Positions 24,401 to 37,047 of a DNA stretch of 64,000 nt are shown piece after piece. The DNA lies in assembly GCF_019578655.1 (NCBI RefSeq), contig NC_063262.1, forward strand, positions 21,459,582 through 21,523,581, in the 5' to 3' direction. The stretch comes from Ricinus communis (Eukaryota > Streptophyta > Magnoliopsida > Malpighiales > Euphorbiaceae). The notes below the pieces were generated by a model. The model made no database searches. It was not told where the DNA came from and saw only the letters and a program-made list of their open reading frames with translations. Numbering within the stretch: the stretch's first letter is position 1; each line of letters begins with the position of its first letter. A program made the position numbers and the translations under genes.

Positions 24401-25583
24401 TTAGGTGATAAATATTTTTTTTATCTAATGTCCATAATTATTCTAACTAATCTATAGTGGGTTAGATAATATCCTTACTATTATTATCTCAAAAATTTTA
24501 ATCAGCTACATAACTAATATTTCGAATAAAATCATTAGTTAATTTAAAAAGAAAAAACATTTTAAATCTCATCTACAAAACCTGTGTAGTATAAAGTTAC
24601 AAATCAAAAATTGGAAAAATACCAATAGAAAAAGTATCTAATGGGCTACGTCTCCCTTATATGCTAAAGAATATTAATATGTTCGAAAACGACGTGTAGC
24701 TTAATTATATCAATGTTTCTTTTTAATATCTCAAACTCATCTGACAATTGTCAAAATCCAAATTTCTGATTTTATTCTTCTAAGAAAATAAAAACTCAAC
24801 CATTAGTGAGATTTGATATATACTTAAACAGATCTTACATGTTTCTCTCACATATATATTTAATTCATATGATTCCAGCCATTAATAATTTATTAGTTTT
24901 TTTAATGCAACTAAAAGATTTATATTTTTTACCCATTTGAAAAATGGCTCAATTATTTACTTACATGTCAATCTGACAAGTCCTCGAGACGAGCGACTGA
25001 ATGTTGAACGTATGCAGAAAATTAAAGGAAACAGCAATGAAAAGGTATCATGAAAAGAAAAGTAATGAACAATTAAGACAAGAGGGTCGTTAGTTTGAGT
25101 GAGGATTCATACCTTACCATGCAGAGGTTCAGATGGATCGAGATAAACAGAAACCCTAATACTACCGGTGAACTTAATATCAGGCACGAAATCGCCCACA
25201 AGAATGTTCTTCTTCTCCACAATGTCCATATCAAAAAGATGAGCAAAAGACTTGCAATCAAGAACAGCAATGACGTTCGGATTCACTCCTGTAAAAAGTG
25301 GAAACGTCGGCGGCACATTTGCACGGAAAACCGTTGATTTGTACTTGTCACTGCGTTTCCTGAAGAAAGTTTCTGGCCCTTGGAACCAGAAGTAGTCTAG
25401 CCTGTCTGACACCGGTCCCAGCAATGGCCAGCCGTATGATCCTGGAATTGTACGGAGAGGGAGAGAAGATGATGGAGGCTGAGGAGTAGAAGTGGACACT
25501 GTTTCTACCGGCGAGGATGACGATGAGGAGGAGGAGGAGGAGGACATGGCCATCTTCATCATCTTGGTGCTGATTGTAGCCAT
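19568..25583 (-). CDS. HPL: Fatty acid 13-hydroperoxide lyase, CYP74B type, 498 aa
   Basis: Exons 25583-25113, 20850-20469 and 20211-19568 join in phase for 1,497 nt. The enzyme splits 13-hydroperoxides of linoleic and linolenic acid into C6 aldehydes and a 12-carbon oxo-acid, the first committed step to green leaf volatiles in plastids. A Ser-rich N-terminus of about 40 residues looks like a transit peptide. LPLRTIPGSYGWPLLGP and DRLDYFWFQGP are CYP74 hallmarks and match the B subfamily better than allene oxide synthase. The I-helix is the atypical FNAYGGFS (about 313-320), without the monooxygenase Thr. ExxR is YETLR (370-373). The heme loop SNGPQSGTPTASNKQC places the ligand Cys near 460. 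No oxygen or reductase is needed in this family. Intron 1 is 4,262 bp, very long for this gene. The protein looks intact. Confidence 0.93.
20851..25112 (-). other. Giant first intron of HPL, 4,262 bp
   Basis: GT-AG borders are clear: the donor follows HGK and the acceptor precedes VKNFAM. The interior is extremely AT-rich with TA runs (about 21430-21465) and no open frame of note. It contains a Helitron-like copy (22396-22974). A short GC-richer island lies near 23525-23640, around GTGGACCCCACTTGC. The intron has probably grown by transposon insertion. Confidence 0.75.
22396..22974 (+). mobile_element. Helitron-like copy 1 (family H1), inside HPL intron 1
   Basis: The copy starts TCTATATATATATAT and ends with an imperfect hairpin region (AGTCGTGCAAATATACAAGT) before AAACGATTAAT. 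This matches, in the opposite orientation, the copies near 37048-37802 and 55551-56362. Shared internal text includes TTTTTTCTATTAATTTATTA and TTCTAATTCTAAAAAATA. It has no coding capacity. Confidence 0.55.
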
Positions 25584-25628
25584 GGTGGAGATTGATTTTT
25601 TTTTTTTTTTTGGAAGGGTGCTTCTGTT

Positions 25629-25661
25629 TCGGTTTTGGTTTTGGTTTTGGTTTTGGTTTTT
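25629..25661 (-). repeat. GGTTTT hexamer repeat in the HPL 5' leader
   Basis: About five copies of GGTTTT on the plus strand (AAAACC on the gene strand) lie 45-80 bp upstream of the HPL start codon. A poly-T run sits at about 25598-25611. It probably falls in the 5' UTR, given the TATA-like element at 25704-25710. Confidence 0.6.
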
Positions 25662-25703
25662 GTAATTAAGAAGGGATAAGGTGAGTGCAGAAAAAGGCCC
25701 ACT

Positions 25704-25710
25704 TTTTATA
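25704..25710 (-). promoter_or_regulatory. Probable TATA box of HPL
   Basis: The gene strand reads TGTATAAAAAGTGG about 120 bp upstream of the ATG. This would put transcription start near 25675 and give a 5' UTR of roughly 90 nt. Confidence 0.5.
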
Positions 25711-25719
25711 CATAAGTGA

Positions 25720-26190
25720 GGAGACTGCGCCTTTCCTCTTGCATTTACTAACTGAAAGAGATGGGCTCAGGACGACTGAAAACGAGCTTAGCGATCAGAT
25801 TTAGGTTTAGTTGGGTGAAACTAATTGGGATTGGAGTTCGAATTATTTTGAATGAGATCAAATGGTCAGAAAGTAAGTCGAATTCGCAAGCTCACATAAC
25901 ATTTAACTTATTTCGTTATGTAAATCAAAATAATTAATATTAAAGCTAATTAAAAAAAAAAACATACAAGAAGTAATAAAATTTAAAGTGATAAAAGAAA
26001 ACTTTCTAAAGATCTAGAAAAAGACCAACCTTACTACAGTAAAAATAAAATTAATAAATTATTTTTTAATAAAAATTATTATCTTATAAATGTAAAAGAT
26101 AAATAGTCTCTTTTCAAAAAAATACATATTATCTTCTTCTATTATTATATAATTCGTCAACAAATTTAAAAGCTTATAAACATACTTGAT
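25720..26190. other. Spacer upstream of HPL
   Basis: Promoter-distal sequence with no supported gene. It becomes AT-rich toward the R1 repeat copy at 26197. No recognisable element apart from short A/T tracts. Confidence 0.4.
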
Positions 26191-26196
26191 CAGTCC

Positions 26197-27450
26197 AAAT
26201 TATGTATAGATATTTAAGAGTATTTTAGAGTTTTGATGATATATTACTATATACAAAATGGTGAAAAATATGTGTTTTTGCCTCGCTTAAGCTTAATTGT
26301 CTATTTTCAGGAATATTAGCAAAAAGAGGAAAATATAGAGCTAAAAAAAGCTTAATGAGACATATTCGTATCAAGGCCCAAGATTAAAACGCATGGACTA
26401 TTAATTATAAGACCCAATGGATATTTTAGTCATTTTATATAATTATTAGGATTTATATTAAGAGTTATTTATGAGATAGTATTTGGTGGAGATTAAGATA
26501 CTTAAAGTCTTATCTATTAAATAGACTTATATTAGTATACTCATCTCTAGAGAGATTTATTTAGAGGATGACTCTCATCTATATAAATCTTTGCAAAACC
26601 CTGAAGAGGAAGGAAGGAAGAAGGAGGGGAGTTTTCTCCTACCTGCTCTCTACACCTGCCACCATTATTCTCTCCATAATTCTCTACAGTTCTTCATAAA
26701 CACTTTAGTTTTAGTTTTCATTATTCTTTAGAATCTAAGGAGTTTTTCAAGAAGTGGAGACTGAGGACTAATCTTCTTCCTACTTGAAGAAATTATGGAT
26801 CTTGAGGAAGCTACTTTCTTATTTTTTGTCTTTCTATTTAATACCATATGATCATTGGGTTAAATATGTTAGGCTAGTTTTCACAAGTCTTTCTACTTTT
26901 GTATGAACCTTGTTATTTATTTATTTAATGAATGATTTCTTTGCATTCATATCTTTATTAGTTTCAGTTATTATTGTTAGTTAACCATCATATTAATTTA
27001 GCAAAGTAATTGTTATGAAAATCCTTAGGTTTAAAAGTATTAGAAACATCATCTTTACTTTAATCTATGTTGGTATAAGAAACCTAAGTTGCATCATTAG
27101 CTTGAGTGATTTAGAAAAAATGTACATCACCATCTCATTCATTAGATCTAGGCTTAAAGTAAAACAAGGAGATTACTAAGTAAATGGCTAGATTAAAAAC
27201 TATTTTTAGCATATAGTTTTAGATCATAAGTATTTGCATTTGCATTGCATATTTATTTATTGTTTAGTTACTTTACTTTATGACCATTATCTTCTCAAAC
27301 ATACGATTTAGAGTGTTTAGATTTACTTTTATTGTTTCGTGTTGATAATTAGTCTTTATAATAAGTGGCATCATAGTTCCTTGAGAGATTGATCTCGTGG
27401 TGAACTTACTCTTACTATAGGAACAGTTCGTGCATTTGCGAGTACTAAAA
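26197..27450 (-). repeat. Interspersed repeat family R1, copy 2 (inverted)
   Basis: This is the reverse complement of copy 1 at about 16066-17370. It begins near TGATCAGTCCAAATTATG and ends near CATTTGCGAGTACTAA. Corresponding blocks include GCTTAATTGTCTATTTTCAG, GACATATTCGTATCAAGGCC, ACTCTCATCTATATAAATCT and the TTGAGAGATTGATCTCGTGG block. No coding frame is present. Copies 1 and 2 lie on either side of the HPL gene. Confidence 0.7.
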
Positions 27451-28544
27451 AAGACACATTGATATCTAATTGCGTATTTATTTTCTAAAACTCGCTCGGA
27501 ATTTTAAGTTTTTATATTTTTTAAACTAGCTCAAAATGAAATAAAATGAGCTAAATCCAAATTGGAGTGAAACTCAAACATTTTAGATAATTTTACTCCC
27601 TTTAATGGGTCTAATTGCTATATGTTGTTGGATTTTTGTTGGCCCATTTACTTCTTATTATCCGTAACTTATATTTATAAATTGAGCTTTCAACCTCTTA
27701 AAATCAAGAAAAAAAAAACGAAATTATCTCACGTTATATTACAACGCATATCAGTGGTAGTTTATCATCAACCCAATTTAAAAATTAAGAAAAAAAGTTA
27801 ATTTCCAAAAATAGATTTTCCTAACAATAGAAAAAGAAAAGGACGACCAATAATAACAATCTCTTTTAAACACGATTACACGAATTTTCCTCCACTTAAG
27901 ATATTTATAAAGTTATAGATGGTTTGACCAAAGTTATGAGAAAGATAGTTAGATTTATGTTACGCACGCGTTACACAAGGAAACTAGAAGCAGAACTGCA
28001 TGCCAGTTAATTCGCAGGTTACCCTCCCTGTGGTCCTGTAGGGAAAATGTGTGATGAAGATTCGCATGGGCTGTTTGTGTAGATTCCTCCTATTAGGCAT
28101 CTCTGGCCGAATAAAGCCGAGGAAAGGGGTCCATCTTCACATGACAACATCGTAATACTTCAGCTGATGTTTCTGTCTAACAATTGTTACATGGTCCAAA
28201 CTGATAATTTTATTTGTCCATTTCTCTACAAAATAAGTACAAACAGCAGGAATTACAAGCCTCAGCTTCTCAATTCTTTTCTTTTTTCTTTAAGTTACTC
28301 TATTAATAATTGTGTCGTCAATATTAATAAAGAAATCCAGACTCATTGATATAAAATATCATGACTGACCACACCTATTTTACACAACCATGTGGGGACA
28401 TATCCCAACCAATCCTTCTGATATTTTATTTAATTTGTCAAGTCCCGTGTCTCGAAGCATAACCTACCCTAGGGGTTACAACGACATAAATTTCAGTCCC
28501 CTCCCTGCAAAACACCAATATTTAAATTGGCTTTAAAGAGAAAG

Positions 28545-28579
<35 letters not shown>

Positions 28580-28816
28580 ACCCAAAGAAGAAAACTTTAA
28601 CAGGTATTCTGAGATGTGATTGCAACTTGCAAGTGTTCTTGGAATGTCAAACAAAAATACAATATTATTGTCGGCATATTGCAATAAAAGCCGGACAATA
28701 AATTTTTGAGATTTACAATCTTACATAGGGCGCATAAGATAAACTTTTTTCATGACCCAGAACAGAAAAAGGAAAAAGAGAGGAAGTGTTCGAACCTTCA
28801 TTAGGGCTTAGAGCAC
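27451..28816. other. Spacer between R1 copy 2 and CAP-H
   Basis: No gene is supported. A GC-richer stretch near 27960-28150 (around CCTCCCTGTGGTCCTGTAGG) has no recognisable protein or RNA signal. A poly-A tract of about 30 bases sits at 28545-28575. The last few hundred bases before 28816 should include the CAP-H 3' UTR. Confidence 0.4.
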
Positions 28817-31800
28817 TCAATTGACATGCAAATTATTGCTAGGGAGATGTATATTGAGATCATCCAAGCTGGCACACCCACGGATGCTCAACCCATGCTC
28901 ATTTGCCAAATGTAATAGGCATATGAAGCACAAATGAGGAGAAATATCCTTGATAGTTCCAGCAGCACTGCACTCACTGGGAAAGCTAGACAATAGGTTC
29001 TTGAAAGATAATGCCTGTTCTTCATCCTCCTTCTCATAAACAGAAATTATCATCTAAGGTCAATACATTTTCAGTTGTAGCTAATATAAAGATTTCCTAC
29101 TACAGAAAACAACATCACAATAAATTTTGTATTATCTTAGGATGTGGATGCAAAAAAAAGTTCGACATTTCTAATAATGATATACTCTACAAATCCATGT
29201 AAATATTTAAACTTCTAAGTTTTCTATCCACTCAATTCCATGTTATGCACCCTCTTCGTCCAAAAAGATAATGCATTTCCAATTTACAGATGAATTTTTT
29301 TAAAAGAAAATACATATATATAGTTAATTTTATAACTTTTAACACTGTTTCTCTAAATATTTATATTGAATTTATTTATAAAAGTTACAATTTCAAAATA
29401 TAAAATGTGAAAATTAATTATATGTGATAATATTTATGCTAATTAATAAAGAGTATCTTTAACAATTACTTACTAGATTAGCAGTTAAAAGATGAATGAT
29501 AATTTCAAATGAACCCGAAAAAGACAGACTAATTTTTTAGGATAGAAAATATTATTTAACCCCAATTAATATTGTATACTTAATGTGTACTAGGAAATTG
29601 AGAAATAAAAAGAAAGATTAGTCATTTAAACAGTTACTCAAGACAAGGCATATTGCACCAGTCATGTCATGTTTTATTTTATGATTGGTTAAAATTTATT
29701 AAAGAATTTATTTTATTTGAGAAAAATACATGAGAGTGAAAATAAAATAGAGATAAAAAAAAATTGAAGAAAATATTTTAATGTTATGAAATACATTGAC
29801 AAACTAATATGAAATACATTTAAAATTTTTTCCTATCTTGATAGAATTTAGTTTAACTATAACCAATTTTAAACAAATTTGAATGTGTAAATTCTAATAT
29901 TTAATTTTTACTTCGTTCAAAGTACGTAAATTTTAAATTTATAAATAAATTTTATAAATTTTAACCAAACACAATATTAAAATAATATCATGCCAAAAAT
30001 ATTTTACATGAATACCTCGCTGTATTTTTCGAATTTTTTAAGGTGCATTAATAATAGAATTCTTTTTTGCCAAATAAAAGACCAAACTATTTTAAAGTAG
30101 GCAAAACTTCTTTTCAATATAAAAAGAAAAGATTTATACAAATACTAAATAATTTTATATCTACTTAAACTATCGCAATTACTGGAATAACCTTCAACAA
30201 ATGATTATCGTGATGATAGAATAATCATTGAAAATTTATTTTTTTTTCAAATTCTTATCGTGTTATATATATAATAATAAGTTAAGAATGTAAAATTTAA
30301 TAAAATTAAAATATTTTAATAACTTTCAGAATCATCAAACACCAAAAGCAATTTATTTATAATTTTTCATATAAAATTGAAAATAAAAAATAATTTTTTT
30401 CAAAGAAGGAAAACGATTTTCAGAGCAATAATAATGTTTGCGTCAACTCAACCGCTCTATTGCATCATTTCAACATGTAAACCTGAATTGACATTTCAAC
30501 TGAAAGATGTCCTTTAAGCAATGATGATGGAAACACAATGAATAAGCAAATACAATTTAGCTTACCTGAATAGACACTTGAGGAGATTTTTCCATATGGT
30601 GCCAAAGCGTTTCCTTCAGCGCCTGGACATCGACTTGCTTAGAAGTTTTATCATACTGGACTTCGATTTTATTTACCTAGGAAACAACAGCGTCAGCAAA
30701 ATGTGATCTTTTATACGCTGGTGGATATAATTTCCACTGATCAGATCATAAATGCTAAGAATTTTCAAAGGAAAGATGGTTTAGATCTCATGTAGTGTCA
30801 TCCAATGGGCCTGAAAAAATGGATTTAAAAAGTATGTGCAAGCATCAATTCATCACCCCAAAATTACCCGAAAGGAAGGTTTTTATAAGTAAATTATTTT
30901 TTTTGCGCTTTACTTACAATGATGAGGTCTAAGAAGTCAGTTAGAAGTGACGGGTTTCGATTGGTAGCAGGTTTTTAAAGTAATATTGTAAAAGATAGTT
31001 ATTTATTTTTATCTAAATTAATAAAATTTAAATAAATTTATAATTAATTTTTACATATTTTATTTATCAGAAATTAAATATAATTTATTAATACTAAAAA
31101 ATTTATATGAATGAAAAACTTTTATCGAAAAGATATTTGAGTTTGTAAAGAAAATAGTAAGGGAATAGGTGATGTGCTTATAGTGATTATAAAAAAATAA
31201 ATATAAAAAGAAAATATTATGACGGAAAAATAGCTACAAAATCATGCTAATCAATGTGTTCCCATTCTTTTTATTTGAAAGAGCCTCTGAGAGAGAATAA
31301 AATAGTGGTTAACATTGAAATGCAGTTGGAAAAAATTTAGGTAACCATACCATTTCTATTAGTTAATAGTAGGTTATAACTGAAATGTAATTGGAAAAAA
31401 CTTAGGTAACCATACCATACCATACCATTTCTATTAGTTTTAAGTTTTTAAATAATGGTTAAGATTTATATCTAATGATTATAATTGTTGCCTTATTATA
31501 TATTTTTATGTTGACACACCCTGACGTATTTATGTGTCAAGGTTAAAATATATCGAAGACTCAGCTATGAACTTTTTAGAACACAAACGCCCGCAATTTT
31601 AATAATTTAAGATCAGAATAAATAATAATTTGACCCTCTAAATTTATAAATAATTTCACAATTAATCTAAAAATTTAATTTTTTAATCGAAACAGTTTAT
31701 AATATTTATAGACATAATTAATTTTTAATAAAATCTATTTTTAGATATACATCCATAAAATATTTTATTTAAAATTAATTAAATCCTATTTATATGAAAT

Positions 31801-34800
31801 GTATTAAATTCTATTTTTATATTCTTTAAATTTGAAAAAATTTTAAATATAATAAATATTTATTTTTAATTTAGTACGTCCCTCCCGCATCATGTTTTAA
31901 ATTTTTTAAAATGCCCATGTCCATATGTTTATTGTGCTCGTATCTGTACTTTTTTAGATAAAGATCAATTAAAAATTGGACTAATTCTCTTTGAACAAGA
32001 ATCGTTCTCTGTTAACTGATTTGCTTACTCTAGCAGTTATCGAACACACAAATAGTTGACCAGTACTATATTTCAGCATGGTACACCTACTGGATGCCTT
32101 GTTATTTTTACTTTGATTTAAAGGCAGAATATCAAGCCCACAGTTCTAAAAGTGCAAGCATAGGTTTAAAAGAAATGAATAAGAATAACTTGTCAACTAA
32201 CCTGGCGAGGTTGTGAAACAAGCGTGTTGGGGTCTTCCACGTCACTCTGAGTGTTTCCATCATCAAAATCGCCGCCGAAAACGCTTCCATCATCCCAGGA
32301 TGGCGCTGCTCCATAATCATCCGAGTGCTGCCTCGGTTCATCTGAAAATCGAGTGGGCTGATTACGCGCATTTTTAAAATGTACTGTATTATAATGGGGA
32401 TAGTTTTTGACAGACAGTAGATCGAAAATGGCAACAGCGAAAATAACACAATCTGAATGGTCTTGAAATGCATCCGAGGTTGTAAAGATCTACATTTTCC
32501 CAGAAATTTAACATCATCTTGGTGAAATAAAAAACCCATCCAGGAAAAAGCTGAAAGATTAAACACACAGTTTTCTTGCAAAAGCAGGAAATAAATAGTG
32601 ATATAATCCTAACTCCCGCATTGTGTTCATCTTACACCTTATCCTTGACCAAGCTTTCGTCCAAAGTTTAAACTTTGTGACAGCCATCATACAGCTTTTT
32701 GCTCTTAAAATTGGTAGATACAGAAATATGAAACTGATAGCAGCCTTTTATTTTACGAATATACAAGGACATTAAGTTTCTGGTACTAGGGAGTACTAGT
32801 TACATTTGGGATGAAAAGTTTTGTAATCCTAGAAGCTAATTAAATCTAGACAAGTTAAAAACTAATCATTCAAAAGCCCTGGAACTAAAAAACACATCAT
32901 TCAGTGTATACGATCCAAATCCTTGGGTTAAAAGAGAAAATTTCAAACTAGAAAATTGTAAGAATTCTTAAGTTTTTTCTTCACTTGGCTGAATTTCTGT
33001 ACCAGAAAGGACCCTTTTTAGATCCATGAAGTATTTCAAATCCCTCCCCCAAAATTTAATGCCAAAGTTACTCTACCATTCCAGATTAGCCAAATGCTTA
33101 GTAGCATGAAGGACTGAGTTCGGTAAAAAAATTAACAATAATAATAGTTCTGAGTTTCCATTTATAATTTATATATAACAGTAATAGTATAAGCAGGCTT
33201 TAAATTAAGGTAGATCAACAACTAAGAAGTTATTTCTTTTATAATATCCTGCAGTTATAAACATTGGACTTTAATTAAGCATTGCATAAATAAGAAACTA
33301 AAATTAGAATACCAGATATGCACATGCTTTCTAAACATGTCCTAGCAACAAAGGCATCAATTGAAATGAAGTGCTAGTAATAAAATTGTAGGGAAAATCA
33401 AGAATACCTCCGCTAGAACTTTGAGTGAGAAAAGAGAATTACCTTGAGACCTTCTCCGTCTCTTTCCAAGGCACTGCAAGCAGAATAATCTTTTCATCAA
33501 TGACAAGGAAAATAAGTAACATCTCAATGGTTAATAATTATGTAACTAGAATTACCATTATATTAGGTAGAAGAAATAATTTAACTAGGTCTTCTGGTTG
33601 ATAGTGGCAATCTTCAGGCAATGTTGTGCTGCATGGTACTCTAGTCGCAGGCAAGAGCAATGACTTGGGATTTTTAGGAGGCGTAAAGACATCTGGCAAA
33701 TTTTCATCCAAGGCTTTTGTGAAATCAATATCAAGTTCTGCTTGCTTCTTAGTCTTGGGTTTCTTGGCTGTTACTGGTGATCCTTCCTCTGTAGTAGAAT
33801 TGTCCTCCAAACCTATAAAACAACTTCTAAAAATTTTAATTCATTGCAAATGCTATACTGTTGAAAAACAATAATGATTTAGTATGCACTGTCCTATACC
33901 TTACCTTTAGCTTTCCTATACTTCCAGTGATCAGGACCTGCCCAAGCATTTTGTTTTGACGTAAATCCCAAACTAAAAGACAAGTAGCTATCCACTTTGT
34001 CAAATCTGTCATCCATATCAGGACCATTGAAGGAAAACAGTTCATTTTCCTAAAGAGTAAAGCATAACTGGTCAGCAGCAATTTCATTATGTTCTTCAAC
34101 AACAAAGACGAAATCATCAGAAGTAAATGTGACACTAAAGGTAGAATAGTGGTGTAAACCTCATGAATACTTGGAAAAGAAGTATCTGCACCATTAGGCT
34201 CATCATCAACAACACTTGTTTGCTCATCATGTTCACAAGTCCAGGTTTCACCACTCTCAAATGCATTACCATCAAAATCAACTTCTTCATTATAACTTTC
34301 ATCTTTATCAAGCACTTGAGAAGATTTCTGGAGAGAAGGGAAAGTGTCTAATGGCCTTTTATTATCTTCATCAAATTGATTGACAATGATTTTCAAAGTT
34401 GGGGAAATTTCAGCCACTGTTTGCATGTTCAGTACCATGTGTTCAATGTAATCTGGAAAGTAAAACAAGCAGTCAGTTCTTAAAACTGAAATAACAATAT
34501 AATTTTGAACACAGTATAAAAAGAAAACCAACCAGAAACTCAATTTAATGCAAAGTACATATGGTACACCTCTAGTAAAAGAAAGATCAATTGTATCTTG
34601 TCTTTCATGTTGATTTTCACATGATGTGAACTTCCCTGGTACTTCCTGTGAATCAAAGAGCACTCGACATGCACCATATAATCCAAGGTTGTTTAGTAAG
34701 AGACCCTTAGCTCCACCTTCGTCAAATTGTGCAGATGTCTGATGATAGAGTGGATCCACAGCAAATGCAGCTGGAAAGCAAATGAAGATCCATTATTAAC

Positions 34801-36571
34801 TGCATCATTATCTCATACTATAAACAGAGATGGGTTATGATATGCAATCACCATCAAACTTCTTCACATTAAGAGACTCAAATGATGACTCCAGTGTTGA
34901 CAAATGTGAAATCTGCGTGTAATAAACTTCTGTTAGACATTATTTATTATAATCAATGTTCTTTGTGACTAATAAACCCAACAACCTTTCTTTCTGTATC
35001 TTGCTTGGAATGCCCTTCCTCTTGTGAACTGTCGGTATTGGCATCGCCCATAACAGCATCTGACATTACAGAACAACATCAAGAAACCAACAAGCACAAA
35101 GATATTCAGTAAGTATGCTACAGTTCACAAAGGCCAAACAGAATATATGATGGTAGGATAACAAAATTTCCATAATTGGTTATAATACATGCAGCTCACT
35201 GATATGAATTAATTAAATTAAACACCAATTTACTCAATTCAGCAATTCTAATGAGCTTTCTTCAAAAATGACTAACACCTCCCAGAAGAAATGGAAAAAA
35301 GAAAAATGCAAAAGTTGTTCCAGATTATTTTAGAGGCTAATAATCCCAAGTCTAACCTTGTTCATTTTCTTGACCAGCTCTATTAATCCCACCAAGGACC
35401 TTGTATGCTTCTGAATGCACAGAATCCACTCGCAGTGAGTAAATTTTAACTCCAGCTTCCAGTGTGCAACTGGCCTGTAAGAATTCAAATGCAATAAAGG
35501 TTCATGCACATTTAGTACGAGCTAAAAGGATGCAATGATGCATAAGTTAAAGCACAAAAAAGAATTAAGAAAAATTCACACTAGTTTCATATGTCAAACT
35601 TTTCATCCTGGCTCTTAGCTCAAGCATTCAGAAGTTAATGATTCTCTATACATTGACATATAATGCAGACTTGCAACATGTATGAATGTGAAGAATGCTC
35701 CAACAGCAGTTTATAAGAATGCCATTAACAAGACCTTTTCTCCGCATACTAAGCCTAGAAGATTTGTGCATGAAACTTAAGTTTCAACTAAAAATTGAGC
35801 CTTTAACGGAAACTACAATGGAAAGAAATAGAGATCAAAAGCTACCCCGAGACCTAACAGTTGAAATTTTTCGATTAAGCTAAAGTTTGATTTTCTCTAA
35901 CAACACATACCGTTGCCAATACTTGAGGAAATTAAGAAATTAACTTATGATCTTCAATCAATGGACAATATACTCAAAGCCTAAATTTACTGAAAACAAT
36001 TCAATTCGGATATATTCTCCAAAACTCAAAATCTAACGTTTTCAATGGAGCTTTTCTAAATATATAATTATGCATACATTCAATACATATATGCAAATTT
36101 TTTAAAAAAGATATACCTTTTGGAAATTGGTCTCAACATCTTGCTCGTCTTCGACTTTAATAATCTCGCAGAGATGATCTATTAGATTCAACTCCCATGT
36201 GTTCTTTTGATTTATTTTCTGCACAACAATTAACACACATCAAAACATTCAGTAACCTAATTACACATAGACCTTGTTTAGTTTCGAACTAAGATAGGTC
36301 AAAATCGGACATTTTCGCTAGCAAGCTTTATACAATTCTGGAAAAGATCAAGAATCTGCTGCTTATCGAGGCATGGATCGGAATTCTCGCCGGACTGATT
36401 AGTAGTATTAGAGGTGATAAGTTTGCGGCGAATAGCGGCGGCACGTGCGGCTCGTGCCTGAGCACGCTCGAGTTTATCGTCATTAGAGCCTAAGATGAAA
36501 GGAGCGGTTGGGGATTGGATTCTTGGGAGCCTCTGCTTTAGGATTGCATTAGGGCTCAGAATTTCTGCCAT
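28817..36571 (-). CDS. CAPH: Condensin complex subunit 2 (CAP-H/Barren), 676 aa
   Basis: Thirteen exons join in phase with GT-AG introns: 36571-36311, 36218-36117, 35474-35357, 35059-34986, 34912-34852, 34770-34570, 34452-34160, 34049-33905, 33812-33556, 33473-33443, 32341-32202, 30676-30566 and 29053-28817 (2,031 nt). The product is the kleisin of condensin I, which bridges SMC2 and SMC4 and compacts mitotic chromosomes. The N-terminal part has LDLFQNCIKLASENKINQKN followed by LNLIDHLCEII, the SMC2-binding helices. The middle holds DPLYHQTSAQFDEGGAKGLL and an acidic region. GPDHWKYRK and DIDFTKALDENLPDVFTPP mark conserved central blocks. The C-terminus SPHLCFICLLHLANEHGLSI is the winged-helix SMC4-binding part. 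Length matches the plant family (about 670 aa). No lesion was seen, so the gene is probably functional and single-copy. Confidence 0.95.
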
Positions 36572-37040
36572 TTTTTTCTTAAAAGAAGATTCTGTAAAGT
36601 TGAAATGAATTGAATTGAACTGAGATTTTGATAGACTGAAGGGCAAGGTGGTTTCTTTTCCCTTTCTTCTTCTTTTTTTACCTCCAAATGTGTTTTTGAA
36701 ATTTTGTGGAGAGGTACTACGTGCTTGCTGTGGTAGATAAATAAAACTAAATAACCATACAATAAATAATATAAAAATATTTACCAAATACATATATAAA
36801 TAATATTATTTTTCATGGAAAAATAAAATAATAATTTTGAAAATCTATTCATATTCTGTGATTAAAGATAATATTTTATGAATTTAAGCAATTATTGATT
36901 TACAATTTTAGAATTAACAAAAGAGTCATTTTGAACTAAAGTGGATTATAATTTCAATTTTATGCAATGGGTCAAACTAAAAAATTAATATTCAATGGCT
37001 TAATTCTAATTCTAACTAAATCAAACGGTATTTTAGAATT
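36572..37040. other. Upstream region of CAP-H
   Basis: Promoter and 5' UTR of the minus-strand CAP-H gene should lie here. No clear TATA box, and no clear E2F-type site of the kind expected for cell-cycle genes, was seen by eye. Sequence is AT-rich beyond 36740. Confidence 0.35.
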
Positions 37041-37047
37041 TAATTGC

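Noticed and set aside
25629..25661. Interstitial telomere-like repeat
   Set aside because: The unit is GGTTTT, not the plant telomere TTTAGGG, and there are only about five copies.
32132..32581. 149-aa minus-strand open frame
   Set aside because: It covers CAP-H exon 11 in the wrong frame and reads into introns; the correct frame gives DEPRQHSDDYG.
33408..33418. Possible 11-nt micro-exon in CAP-H between exons 10 and 11 with AG and GT borders
   Set aside because: Including it would put exon 11 out of frame; exon 10 joined directly to 32341 gives the conserved acidic sequence in phase.
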